DNA of 64,000 nucleotides from Virgisporangium aurantiacum (GTDB lineage: Bacteria > Actinomycetota > Actinomycetes > Mycobacteriales > Micromonosporaceae), in contig NZ_BOPG01000033.1 in the NCBI RefSeq assembly GCF_016863635.1, positions 124,001-188,000 of the forward strand, read 5' to 3'. The notes under the pieces were generated by a model. It was not told where the DNA came from, made no database searches, and saw only the letters and a list, made by a program, of their open reading frames with translations. The translations under genes were made by a program, and so were the position numbers. Shown here piece after piece: positions 46,468 to 54,669 of the stretch (position 1 is its first letter; the number at the start of each line of letters is the position of its first letter).

Positions 46468-46937
46468 CGCGCGTCCCCCTCGACCGTGGCCGCGAGTTGC
46501 GCGGTGACCGACCCCCAGCCGTCGGCGAAACCGAGCTTCTCGTGCAGGGCCCGCGCGGCCGGATCGCCGTGCCGGACGATGACGCGGTAGTCGGTGCCGT
46601 CCGGGTGGTCGCTCAGGACGACCTCGGCGGTCATGGCGATCGGCTGCGGGTTCGCCGGGCGCAGCGCGCTGTCGATCGCGTTGGTGATCACGATGCGGGC
46701 CAGCTCGTCGACGGCGATGAACGTCGCGTCCATGTGCGGGCCGAACCGGTCGCCGTCGTCGCTCATGCTGGTGACGAGCGCACCACCGGGCCGGGCCTCG
46801 AACCGCTCGACGCGGCAGCGGGCCGGTGCCGGCACCCACCACTTCTCGAAGCGTCCCGGGTCGGTCCAGGCCCGCCAGACGGCGGCGCGCGGGGCGCGGA
46901 TGATCCGTTGTACGGCAAGGTCGAGATCGGGGTTCAT
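46464..46937 (-). CDS. SRPBCC/AHSA1-like protein
   Basis: A 157-residue START-fold protein of the Aha1/CalC group (AVQRIIRAPRAAVWRAWTDPGRFEKWW, FIAVDELARIVITN, HEKLGFADGWGSVTAQLAATVEG). It binds small hydrophobic molecules; such genes regularly pair with ArsR regulators. ATG 46937 overlaps the ArsR stop by 4 bp. Confidence 0.88.
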   Translation of the reverse strand: MNPDLDLAVQRIIRAPRAAVWRAWTDPGRFEKWWVPAPARCRVERFEARPGGALVTSMSDDGDRFGPHMDATFIAVDELARIVITNAIDSALRPANPQPIAMTAEVVLSDHPDGTDYRVIVRHGDPAARALHEKLGFADGWGSVTAQLAATVEGDAR

Positions 46938-47266
46938 TCTGATTTCTCCTCCATCAACAGGTTTTCGAGCCGGTCGGTGCGCTCTTCCCAGATGCGCCGC
47001 TCCTCCGCGAGCCAGTCGTCGACGACGGCGAGGCGCTCGCGGTTGAGGGCGCAGGTACGCACCCGGCCGGCCTTGGCCGTGCGGATCAGCCCGGCCGATT
47101 CGAGCATCCGGACGTGCTTCATGAACGACGGCAACGTCATCGGGAACGCGCGGGCGAGCTCGCCGACGCTGGTCGGCCCGCGACCGAGACGGCGGATGAC
47201 GCCGCGCCGCGTCGGGTCGGCGAGGGCCACGAAGACGCCGTCCAGTTCGGCGGAATACTGTGCCAC
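46934..47266 (-). CDS. ArsR-family transcriptional regulator
   Basis: A 110-residue winged-helix repressor (DGVFVALADPTRRGVIRRLGRGPTSVGELARAFPMTLPSFMKHVRMLESAGLI) of the SRPBCC-associated ArsR type, lacking the Cys metal-binding motif. GTG 47266 is preferred over GTG 47293, because the longer form would start inside the palindrome that looks like its operator and an AATACT box lies 7 nt before 47266. It heads the ArsR-SRPBCC-DHFR operon and is probably autorepressed. Confidence 0.85.
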   Translation of the reverse strand: MAQYSAELDGVFVALADPTRRGVIRRLGRGPTSVGELARAFPMTLPSFMKHVRMLESAGLIRTAKAGRVRTCALNRERLAVVDDWLAEERRIWEERTDRLENLLMEEKSE

Positions 47267-47271
47267 GGGGC

Positions 47272-47296
47272 TAAGTATTGCCGATGGCAACACTTA
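47272..47296. promoter_or_regulatory. ArsR operator-like inverted repeat
   Basis: TAAGTATTGCC, GAT, GGCAACACTTA: 11-base arms with one mismatch, immediately upstream of the GTG at 47266 and covering its likely -10. Confidence 0.6.
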
Positions 47297-47525
47297 GCGC
47301 AAGAGCAAACTATTGGACCCGTGCCAGCGGCTTTACGTAGACCGATTGCGTAGATCTACCGACGGCATCGCGGGTCCGGATCGATTTGATGGGGCGGGGC
47401 ACGGACATCGATCGGAATGGAGGATGGCGGATACCGCCAGGAAGTTGGCGCAGGACGCCCTCGAACAACTTCGGCGACGCAACCTCTAGCCGGTCGATCG
47501 TCCCAACGAGGAAGGAAAGAGCTAC

Positions 47526-48311
47526 GTGAGAAAGAGACTGTTGGCCGGCATGACCGCCACCGTCATGGCCGTCGCGATGGGTGTGGTCGGCCCTGCTCGG
47601 CCGGCCAAGGCGGCCGTGCCGTACGTCCAGATCGCCATCGCCGTCGCCGGCGCCCTGTTCTCGGGGGGTGGTGACACCGCCGCACAGATCGAACGGGCCA
47701 AGCGGGAGATCATCGACGCGATCAACGCGGCCCGTACTGAGATCATCGGCCAGATCGACGCCATCGCCAGCGCCGAGGTGCGGGCCTGCACCGACGCGGC
47801 CACGACCAAGTTTCTCAATGTCGACCTGCTGGATCCGTTCAGCCTGGCCCTGTTCACCAACGACGCCGTCAACTGCGCCGCGCTGTCGAGCGCGTTCTTC
47901 GACGCCGTGCAGACCAAGGCCTCGGCCGACAGGATCGGCAATCTGCTCGGCATCATCTACTCCATCGCCATGGTGGGCTTCGCCAAGCTCGGCTTCCCCA
48001 CGACGGACCTGCTCGACAGGCTGATCCGCAGCTACGACGCCGTGGTCGTCAAGCTCGCACCCACGTGTGTGGAGACCCGGTTCATCGAGCGCAGTGACAG
48101 TGGAAACCGGTTCCTCTACGAGCAGACCGACTACAACTGCACCGCGTACAACGGTGACACCGGCTACCGGTACGGCGTGAGGTACGCCAACGGCCGGGTG
48201 GTGCCGGTGGACCGTGCCGGAGCCGAGAACGAGGCGACCCGCAACACCAGCCGCGCCGTCGCGCAGCAGGCGCTGCCGACGCTGAGACAGCTGCGGGCCG
48301 GTGTCGCGTAG
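47526..48311 (+). CDS. Secreted hypothetical protein
   Basis: A 261-residue exported protein with signal peptide MRKRLLAGMTATVMAVAMGVVG...PAKA (cleavage ~29). The mature part begins with a hydrophobic Gly-rich stretch (YVQIAIAVAGALFSGGGD), then an amphipathic helix (AAQIERAKREIIDAINAARTEIIGQIDAI), several Cys likely in disulfides and a polar C-terminal region. No family is recognised. GTG 47526 follows GGAAAGAG. The 233-bp upstream region holds GTAGATCTAC (47350-47359), a short palindrome, but no convincing promoter. The function is unknown; the helix pattern recalls pore- or membrane-interacting proteins, which is only an impression. Confidence 0.75.
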   Translation: MRKRLLAGMTATVMAVAMGVVGPARPAKAAVPYVQIAIAVAGALFSGGGDTAAQIERAKREIIDAINAARTEIIGQIDAIASAEVRACTDAATTKFLNVDLLDPFSLALFTNDAVNCAALSSAFFDAVQTKASADRIGNLLGIIYSIAMVGFAKLGFPTTDLLDRLIRSYDAVVVKLAPTCVETRFIERSDSGNRFLYEQTDYNCTAYNGDTGYRYGVRYANGRVVPVDRAGAENEATRNTSRAVAQQALPTLRQLRAGVA

Positions 48312-48384
48312 GGAATGTAGACCGTTCGGGAGACCGCGGCCGCCGACACCTCGGCGGTCGCGGTACCCGTCCGTCAGATGGTGT

Positions 48385-49020
48385 GTGTACCTCGACGAGC
48401 TGGACCGGTGCATTGGTGCCTACGCTCGGGCCGTATCGGCGCTGCGCGCCGACGAGTACGTCGATCCGGAGGCGCTGGCGGAGATCCTGCTGACGTACGC
48501 GAACGCGGTGCACGCCCGGCACTCCGTCACGGGCAACGCCGGCGACCTCGACCGGTCGATCGACCTCACCCTGGAGGCGGTACACCTCGCCGGCGAACCG
48601 GTGAACGTCGCGGCGTTGGGCCCGATCAGCGACCGGTACGTCGACCGCTACCGCGCCCGCGGGCGGGCCGAGGACTTCGCCGCCGCCGAGCGGACGTTGC
48701 GCACCGCGCTCGCGACGCCCGGTGCGGGCCTCGCCGAGCGGGCGTCGATCTGGCTGCGGCTCGGGCACGTCTACGCGGCCCGGTTCACGATGACCGCCGA
48801 CCCGGCGGACCGGAACCGGTCGATCGAGACGCTCGGCGCCGGTTGGCGGGAGGGGTCGGGTCATCCGCCGCTCGGCCTGGCCTACGTCGACGCGCTCCTC
48901 GAGGCCGGGAGGTGCGACCCGGCAGTGGCGACCCTGGCCGCCATCGACATCGACGACCTGCCCGCCGACCTGCGATCGAACTACCGCGCGCTCCGCGCGA
49001 TCGCGGTCGGGGCCGGTTAG
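48385..49020 (+). CDS. TPR-like hypothetical protein
   Basis: A ~211-residue helical protein with repeats resembling the TPRs found ahead of CHAT domains in actinobacteria (ADLRS-type units: GNAGDLDRSIDLTLEAVHLAG, GRAEDFAAAERTLRTALA, ADPADRNRSIETLGAGW). No effector domain is attached, so it may be a stand-alone scaffold or a remnant of a longer protein. GTG 48385 is chosen because codon use upstream is irregular; the frame is open to 48301. Its stop overlaps the converging small gene by 4 bp. Confidence 0.65.
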   Translation: MYLDELDRCIGAYARAVSALRADEYVDPEALAEILLTYANAVHARHSVTGNAGDLDRSIDLTLEAVHLAGEPVNVAALGPISDRYVDRYRARGRAEDFAAAERTLRTALATPGAGLAERASIWLRLGHVYAARFTMTADPADRNRSIETLGAGWREGSGHPPLGLAYVDALLEAGRCDPAVATLAAIDIDDLPADLRSNYRALRAIAVGAG

Positions 49021-49208
49021 GTGGGATCCCCCGCCTCGTCGGACGTGTCGAGCGCCCGGCGCCGCTCCTCGACGACCCGGTTGATGGTCGCCGGTGGCAC
49101 GCCGGCGTCGAGCGCCTCGTCGCGGATCCGGCGGAGCTCGGCGAGGATGGCGCGCTGCATCCGCTCACGCTGTTCCGGCGTCAGCGGCACACCGGTCGAC
49201 TCGCCCAT
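49017..49208 (-). CDS. Small helical hypothetical protein
   Basis: A 63-residue protein (MGESTGVPLTPEQRERMQRAILAE..., ATINRVVEERRRALDT), soluble and mostly helical. ATG 49208 lies 6 nt after TATCCT on the minus strand, consistent with a leaderless transcript. An in-frame extension to 49388 exists but is Pro/Ala/Gly-rich and looks non-coding. The function is unknown. Confidence 0.55.
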   Translation of the reverse strand: MGESTGVPLTPEQRERMQRAILAELRRIRDEALDAGVPPATINRVVEERRRALDTSDEAGDPT

Positions 49209-49677
49209 CCGCCGAGGATAGCCGGGTCCGCGCAGGTCAGCGCCCCCGCAACCGGGCGAGGCCGGCGCGGGCGACGCCGGCCCGGCCGACGCGCACGGCA
49301 GCAGCCGGACGAGGCGGTCGTGCTGTTGGTGGGTGAGTCTCAGCACCATTGGTCGCGACCGGTCGGTCCGGAACAGGTGGTTGTGCACGATGTGCTGTTC
49401 ATGACCCGGAACTGACGGACGGCGGGTGACGGCGGTCCTCCGAGTGGCCGGTAAGCCATCGTCCGTTATGCGACACCGTGACCCACGCCGACACGTCGAT
49501 CTACCCGTGCCGGTGCATGGCCGACCAAAGGTGCTGTTCCGGTGTCCGAAGCGCTGTGTTTGTGCGGAGCGTCTCGCCGTAGCGGCGTGGATCCGGCAGG
49601 CTACGTCGTGTTACCGGAGTTGCTCGCGATCGTTGTTGATGTGAAGCGAATTCAGACAACATGAGGGGGATCGGTTG
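49209..49677. other. Intergenic region without a supported gene
   Basis: 469 bp. It contains the promoter region of the small gene at 49208 (minus) and the GAGGGGG ribosome site of the gene at 49678 (plus). Short open frames in both directions have poor composition for coding. I saw no RNA gene, repeat or clear terminator. Confidence 0.5.
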
Positions 49678-50757
49678 ATGAAGCGCGTCGCAACGGCGGA
49701 CCGGACTCCGCGGTCGGTGGTCGTTCCGCGGCAGTGGCCCGCAGGATCCGCCGGCGGGGGAGCGGTGGAGCACGTCCGCGCGTTGGCCCGGGCCGGCGAA
49801 CTCGCCGCAACCGCCGCCGCGGCCACCGACGACGATCGCCGCCACCTGACCGCGGCGGTGTATCGGCTGACCTGGCCGGTGGTTTTCGAGCAGTTGACCC
49901 GGCGCATCGAGATACAACGCGGGCATCCGGCGTGTGCGACGTCGTTGCGGCGGATGGCCGCGGACTGTCTGGACAAGTTCGAGGACGACGTCGAGGCCGT
50001 CGTGTTCTATGTGCTCAAATACGCCACCATGGAGATTTCGGATCTGGAGGCCTGGACGTGCAGCCGGCTCACACCGGCCACCGTCGACGCGCACCGGCGC
50101 CGTCGTGGTGCGCGCGGCGCGTTGCAGCGTCCCCGGTTGCCGCGCTGGCTGGCCGACGCGCTGGGCCACGACCGCTGGCTGACCGAACTGGCGACGGAGA
50201 TCCTGATCTGGGTCGGCGTCACCGCCACCGCCGGCACCTGCCTGTGGCCGTTGGATTCCTGGACGCAGCGCCGTGCGGTCACCACCGGCGACTGGCGCGG
50301 AGCCGACCAGGCGACCGTCGCGGCGGAGGTGGAGTACGTGCTGCGCGTCATGCGGCAGCGGCCGGCCTGGTACGCGTCCTATGTGGAGTGTCCGCTCGGG
50401 CACAAGCAGCCGTCGGTCCATTCCGCACCGCCCGGCGACGGCGGCCGTGGTGTCGAGCCCGCCCCGCTGGCGCTGGTCGAGCGGCACGAGGTCGAAGACG
50501 CGCGGCTGCGTGACCTGGCCGCCTCGGCCGTCGAGGCGATCGGCGCGCGCATCGCCGGCGGCGAACCGGCACCGGCGGCGGTGGTCGACGTCCTGACGGT
50601 GGCGTTCGGCGGCAGCGACGATCTCGACCTGCTGAACGCGGCCGGCGCGGACGCCGACACCGCCCTCACGCTCCTCGGCGATCCGCGGGTCGTCGAGCGG
50701 GTGGCCGCGGCGGTCCTGTCGATAGTCGAGGAGATCGCGGAGGAGGATGCGCATTGA
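49678..50757 (+). CDS. Hypothetical protein, possibly diverged sigma-factor-like
   Basis: A 359-residue soluble helical protein. Residues ~65-150 contain WPVVFEQLTRRIEIQRGHPAC, DDVEAVVFYVLKYA and SDLEAWTCSRLTPATVDAHRRRRGARGALQRPRLPRWL. This faintly recalls ECF sigma region 2 followed by a basic stretch, but the family match is weak. The C-terminal half (LVERHEVEDARLRDLAASAVEAIG...) is helical without a recognised domain. ATG 49678 follows GAGGGGG. Its stop lies 3 bp before the -35 of the next gene's promoter. The function is unknown; I would not call it a sigma factor without a profile match. Confidence 0.65.
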   Translation: MKRVATADRTPRSVVVPRQWPAGSAGGGAVEHVRALARAGELAATAAAATDDDRRHLTAAVYRLTWPVVFEQLTRRIEIQRGHPACATSLRRMAADCLDKFEDDVEAVVFYVLKYATMEISDLEAWTCSRLTPATVDAHRRRRGARGALQRPRLPRWLADALGHDRWLTELATEILIWVGVTATAGTCLWPLDSWTQRRAVTTGDWRGADQATVAAEVEYVLRVMRQRPAWYASYVECPLGHKQPSVHSAPPGDGGRGVEPAPLALVERHEVEDARLRDLAASAVEAIGARIAGGEPAPAAVVDVLTVAFGGSDDLDLLNAAGADADTALTLLGDPRVVERVAAAVLSIVEEIAEEDAH

Positions 50758-50781
50758 CATACGTCACTTAATCTCTACCCT
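50754..50781 (+). promoter_or_regulatory. Promoter of discoidin-DUF1996 gene
   Basis: TTGACA at 50754-50759, a 16-bp spacer, TACCCT at 50776-50781. A palindromic operator candidate follows at 50791-50804. Confidence 0.6.
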
Positions 50782-50790
50782 GGAGGCGGG

Positions 50791-50804
50791 AGAGAGCGCT
50801 CTCT
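50791..50804. promoter_or_regulatory. LacI-type operator candidate (AGAGAGCGCTCTCT)
   Basis: A perfect 14-bp palindrome just downstream of the -10. The central GAGCGCTC is shared with CebR-like LacI-family sites of actinomycetes that repress carbohydrate genes. Confidence 0.6.
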
Positions 50805-50831
50805 CAACCCTCCGCCGAAGGGTTAACCCCC

Positions 50832-52130
50832 ATGCTCTACGCCCGTCCGAGACCGCTTCGCGCGGCAGCATTCACTCTTATCCTGCTCGGCAGCATCCTG
50901 ACGACCACCGCCGCTCCGGTGGCCGCCGTGCCGGCTGCTTTGGCGGACACCAACATCTCCCAGGGCCGCACGGCCACCGCGTCGTCGACGGAGAACGGTG
51001 GCACGCCCGCCTCCGCCGCGGTCGACGGCAACACCGGCACCCGCTGGGCGAGCGCCTTCGCCGATCCGCAGTGGCTGCAGGTCGACCTCGCCGCCGCGGC
51101 CACGATCAGCCGGGTGGTCCTGACCTGGGAGGGCGCGTACGCCCGCGCCTTCACCGTGCAGACGTCGGCCAACGGAAGCAGTTGGACCACCGTCCACACG
51201 ACGACCGCCGGAACCGGCGGCGTGCAGACCCTCACCGTCTCCGGCAGCGGGCGCTACGTGCGGGTGTACGGGACCCAGCGGGCCACCCAGTGGGGCTACT
51301 CGCTGTGGGAGTTCCAGGTGTTCGGCTCGTACACCGGGACACCGCCGCCGACCACTCCGCCGCCGTCCGGTCCGATCGTGCGGGTCTCCGAGTTCCTCGC
51401 CGACTGCCCGTTCAGCCACCGGCTGCCCGACGACCCGATCGTCTTCCCGAACCTGCCCGGCGCGTCGCACATGCACAGCTTCTTCGGCAGCCGGGTCACC
51501 GACGCGTACACCGAGCTGGCCGACCTCCAGGTGGGTGCGAGCAACTGCAACCCCTCGGTGGACACGTCGAGCTACTGGGTGCCGACGTTCTACGTCGACA
51601 ACGTCCCGGTCGAGCCCACCATCACCACGTTCTACTACCTCGGTGAGGGCGTGCGGGACGACATCGTCGCGCAGACCCAACCGCTGCCGCTGGGGCTGCG
51701 CATCGTCGCCGGCAACGCCAAGGCCACCGGCCCGAACGAGTCCATCGCCCGCTGGTCGTGCCTGCACCACAACGAGGCCGGCGCGTCGAAGGACTTCCTC
51801 ACCTGCCCGGCCGGCAGCATGATCGAGTCCTATCTGGACTTCCCGCAGTGCTGGAACGGCCGCGACCTCGACTCGGCCGACCACAAGAGCCACATGGCCT
51901 ACCCGGTGAACGCGGCCTGCCCGTCGACACACCCGGTGGCGGTGCCTAAGCTGCGTCAGGTGTTGCGCTATCCGGCGAACGGCAACCCGGCCCGGTTCCG
52001 GTTGGCGTCCGGTGCCGGCTACACGATGCACGGCGACTTCTTCAACGCCTGGCCCGAGGCCGAGATGCTCCGCCGGGTCCAGAACTGCATCCGTCCGGTC
52101 ATCAAGTGCGGCGCCAACGGATATCCGTGA
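50832..52130 (+). CDS. Secreted discoidin (F5/8 type C) plus DUF1996 protein
   Basis: A 432-residue exported protein with a signal peptide to ~38. Residues ~40-160 form an F5/8 type C/CBM32-like module (NISQGRTATASSTENGGTPASAAVDGNTGTRWAS, WLQVDLAAAATISRVVLTWEGAYA, YVRVYGTQRATQWGYSLWEFQVFG). After a Thr/Pro linker, residues ~180-430 match DUF1996 (FPNLPGASHMHSFFGS, SSYWVPTFYVDNVPVEP, QCWNGRDLDSADHKSHMAYP). DUF1996 is a secreted domain of unknown activity common in fungi and actinomycetes; the module suggests binding to a polysaccharide. It is co-transcribed with the DUF305-like gene (GTGA overlap). Confidence 0.9.
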   Translation: MLYARPRPLRAAAFTLILLGSILTTTAAPVAAVPAALADTNISQGRTATASSTENGGTPASAAVDGNTGTRWASAFADPQWLQVDLAAAATISRVVLTWEGAYARAFTVQTSANGSSWTTVHTTTAGTGGVQTLTVSGSGRYVRVYGTQRATQWGYSLWEFQVFGSYTGTPPPTTPPPSGPIVRVSEFLADCPFSHRLPDDPIVFPNLPGASHMHSFFGSRVTDAYTELADLQVGASNCNPSVDTSSYWVPTFYVDNVPVEPTITTFYYLGEGVRDDIVAQTQPLPLGLRIVAGNAKATGPNESIARWSCLHHNEAGASKDFLTCPAGSMIESYLDFPQCWNGRDLDSADHKSHMAYPVNAACPSTHPVAVPKLRQVLRYPANGNPARFRLASGAGYTMHGDFFNAWPEAEMLRRVQNCIRPVIKCGANGYP

Positions 52131-52693
52131 CCCGATCCCGGATCACCCTGGCCGCGCTGGTCGCGGCCGCGGTGACGCTACCGGCGCTGGCCGCCTTCCA
52201 CCTCTGGCGGCCGGCGCCGTCGCCGCGCGCGGCCGCGTCGGCCAGCGCGGCGCCATCGCCGGGTCTTCGGGGGACGGACGCAGCATGGCTGTCGTTGATG
52301 ATCGCCATGAACGAAAGCACCCTGATCCTGCTGGAGCGGGCGTCGACCCGCGTGACCGATCCGCACCTCGCCACGTTCGTGACGACGCTGGTGGCGTCGC
52401 ACCGCGCCGAGCTGGCGGAGCTGCTCGGCATCGCCAACCGCCAGAACGTGCTGATCACCAACGAACACGAGGGTCACGAGCTGCCCGGGATCGTCACACC
52501 GGCCGACCTGGCCCGCATCGAGGCATCGGCCGGGACGGCCTTCGACGACGCCGTCCGCGAATGCCTCCGCGAACACCTGGAGCAGGGCGCCCGGCTGGCC
52601 GGCTCCGAACAACGCGCCGGCAAGGACGACGAGACCCGCCGGTTCGCCGTGCGCATCGAACAGGCCCGGAAGGCCGACCTCGCCCGCATGTGA
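52127..52693 (+). CDS. DUF305-like exported protein with altered histidine motif
   Basis: A 188-residue protein with an N-terminal signal/anchor (~8-24) and an Ala/Pro linker. It is followed by a four-helix DUF305/ferritin-like part: LSLMIAMNESTLILLERASTRV, TDPHLATFVTTLVASHRAELAELLGI, then a C-terminal helix pair. DUF305 proteins usually carry MIxHHxxAIxMA, with histidines proposed to bind copper; here the HH pair is NE, so metal binding may be lost or changed. GTG 52127 overlaps the DUF1996 stop (GTGA), so it is translationally coupled. Confidence 0.75.
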   Translation: MTRSRITLAALVAAAVTLPALAAFHLWRPAPSPRAAASASAAPSPGLRGTDAAWLSLMIAMNESTLILLERASTRVTDPHLATFVTTLVASHRAELAELLGIANRQNVLITNEHEGHELPGIVTPADLARIEASAGTAFDDAVRECLREHLEQGARLAGSEQRAGKDDETRRFAVRIEQARKADLARM

Positions 52694-53620
52694 CTAGGAC
52701 TTGTCCCGGCCCGGCGCGACCAGCTCACGCAGCACGGTGTCGAGCGGGGTCGGGCGGACGCCGAGTACCGCGTCGGTGGCGGTGGTGTCGAGGAGCTGCG
52801 GGTTCTCGGTGCTGTACAGCATCTCGACGAGCTCGCCGAGCACCGGCGTCGCCGCGGCCAGCCCGGTGAGCTCGTCGGCGTGGATGCGGCGCAGCTTCGG
52901 CGCGGGCGCGCCGGCCAGCTCCGCCAACCGGGTGGTCAGGGCGCGCACCGACAGCGTCGAGGTGACCGGCGCGTGCCAGGCCCGGCCCCATACCCGGTCG
53001 TCGCGGGTCGCGGCGACCAGGCTCCGGGCGACGTCTTCGGTGTACGCCCAGCTCTGCGGCGCGTCGAGGTCGCCGGGGTAGGCCGCGACGTCGCCGGCCA
53101 GCACCGGCCCGGGCACGAACAGCGTGTAGCCGCTCACCGCGCCGGCGCCCAGGAACGTGCCGGCCCGCACCTCGGTGACGCGGGCCCGGCCGGCGTCGTG
53201 CGCGCCGAGCGCGTCGAGCCACATGCGGGCGCGCACGCGTCCCTTCACGGTGGTCGCGGCCATCGGCAGCTCCTCGGTGAGCCGACCGGTGACCGCGCCG
53301 TACCCGTACACGTTGCCGAGCATCACGTAGCCGGCACCGGTGCGCTCGACGGCGGCGAGCAGGGCGGCGGCCATCGGCGGCACGTCGGTCGCCCACCGGT
53401 CGTAGGCGGGGATGGCGCAGTTGACGAGCGCGCGGGCACCCGCGGTCAGCTCGGTGAGCCGGTCGGCGTCGGTGATGTCGGCGGCGATCCGTTCCACCAG
53501 CGGATGGTCGGCCCCGCTGCCGCTGCGGGTGAGCTGCCGGACCCGTTCGCCGCTCTCGGCGAAGCGGCGGGCGGTGGCGAGGCCGGTGGCGCCGGCTCCG
53601 GTGACGACGACGAAGGACAT
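52694..53620 (-). CDS. NAD(P)-dependent epimerase/dehydratase-like protein
   Basis: A 308-residue extended SDR (MSFVVVTGAGATGLATARRFAESGERVRQLTRSG, with ADITDADRLTEL and MLGNVYGYGAVTGRLTEE). It has a substrate domain with AYTEDVARSLVAATRD, typical of the NmrA/epimerase group acting as oxidoreductase or redox sensor. ATG 53620 follows a GAGGA site. It is divergent from the GATase1-AraC regulator at 53692, which probably controls it. Confidence 0.85.
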   Translation of the reverse strand: MSFVVVTGAGATGLATARRFAESGERVRQLTRSGSGADHPLVERIAADITDADRLTELTAGARALVNCAIPAYDRWATDVPPMAAALLAAVERTGAGYVMLGNVYGYGAVTGRLTEELPMAATTVKGRVRARMWLDALGAHDAGRARVTEVRAGTFLGAGAVSGYTLFVPGPVLAGDVAAYPGDLDAPQSWAYTEDVARSLVAATRDDRVWGRAWHAPVTSTLSVRALTTRLAELAGAPAPKLRRIHADELTGLAAATPVLGELVEMLYSTENPQLLDTTATDAVLGVRPTPLDTVLRELVAPGRDKS

Positions 53621-53691
53621 GGTCCTCACGGTGCCGCCCGCCGACCGGTTACGGTAGTGGCCCGATTGCCAGACATCCGGAGGTTCCGGCC

Positions 53692-54663
53692 ATGCACCGG
53701 ATCGCGGTCGTCGCAGTGCCGCCGGTCACCACGTTCGACCTGTCGATCCCGGAACTCATCTTCGGCGCGGTCGAGGTCGGCGGCCGGCCCGCGTACGAGG
53801 TGCGCATCTGCACGGCGGAGCCCGGTGTGCTTCCGGGCAGCGGCAGCCTCGCGGTGATCGTCCACGATGGACTCGACGTCGTATCGGCGGCCGACACCGT
53901 CATGGTCACCGGAACCTCGGCGCGCGATGGCCTGGACCCGCGCGTGCCGGCCGCGCTCCGCGGCGCCGCCGCCGCCGGAAAGCGGATCGCGTCGATCTGC
54001 ACCGGCGCGTTCGTGCTCGCCGCGGCGGGGCTGCTCGACGGTCGCCGGGCGACCACCTACTGGGCGCAGTCGGCCGACTTCCGGCGACGGTACCCGGCGG
54101 TGCGGCTCGAACCCGACGTGCTGTTCGTCGAGGACGGCCCGCTCCTGACGTCGGCGGGGCTCGCGGCCGGTATCGACCTGTGCCTGCACATGATCCGCGC
54201 CGACCACGGTGCCGCCGTGGCCAACGCGGTCGCGCGCCGCGCGGTGGTCGCGCCGGTGCGGCCGGGCGGCCAGGCCCAGTTCATCGAGACGCCGTTGCCG
54301 CCCGAACGCGGCACGTCGCTGGCCGGCACCCGGGCCTGGGTCCTCGGCCACCTCGACGACCCGCTGACCCTCACCGACCTGGCCCGGCACGCCCGCACCA
54401 GCGTGCGGACGCTGACCCGGCGCTTCCGCACCGAAACGGGCCTGAGTCCCCTCCAGTGGCTGCTGCACCAACGCATCGACCGCGCCCGCGAACTGCTGGA
54501 GGCGACCGACCTGCCGATGGACCTGGTGGCCCGGCGTAGCGGGCTCGGCAGCGCCGACTCGCTGCGGCAGCACGTGCTGCGCCGCACCGGCCTGACCCCG
54601 ACGGCGTACCGGCGGTCGTTCACCCGAATGCCGGCCCGACCGGCGGCGCGGGAGCGCGGGTGA
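53692..54663 (+). CDS. GATase1/DJ-1-like AraC-family regulator (FtrA-like)
   Basis: A 323-residue regulator. Residues ~1-190 form a DJ-1/PfpI domain (IAVVAVPPVTTFDLSIPELIFG, nucleophile-elbow region ICTGAFVLAAAGLLDGRRATTYW). Residues ~205-310 form an AraC HTH (DPLTLTDLARHARTSVRTLTRRFRTETGLSPLQWLLHQRIDRARELLEATD, LGSADSLRQHVLRRTGLTPTAYR). ATG 53692 follows CGGAGG. It is divergent from the epimerase gene across 71 bp. The ligand is unknown. Confidence 0.92.
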   Translation: MHRIAVVAVPPVTTFDLSIPELIFGAVEVGGRPAYEVRICTAEPGVLPGSGSLAVIVHDGLDVVSAADTVMVTGTSARDGLDPRVPAALRGAAAAGKRIASICTGAFVLAAAGLLDGRRATTYWAQSADFRRRYPAVRLEPDVLFVEDGPLLTSAGLAAGIDLCLHMIRADHGAAVANAVARRAVVAPVRPGGQAQFIETPLPPERGTSLAGTRAWVLGHLDDPLTLTDLARHARTSVRTLTRRFRTETGLSPLQWLLHQRIDRARELLEATDLPMDLVARRSGLGSADSLRQHVLRRTGLTPTAYRRSFTRMPARPAARERG

Positions 54664-54669
54664 CCGCTC

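Noticed and set aside
47350..47359. GTAGATCTAC palindrome as operator of the secreted hypothetical gene
   Set aside because: It is short, 166 bp from the start codon and not repeated; kept only as a remark.
49209..49388. Remnant of a JAB/Mov34 metalloprotease (minus-strand VLRLTHQQHDRLVRLL)
   Set aside because: The resemblance is limited to ~15 residues followed by Pro/Ala-rich sequence without JAMM ligands.
49426..49644. Plus-strand 72-codon open frame
   Set aside because: Poor codon position bias, no ribosome site, no motif.
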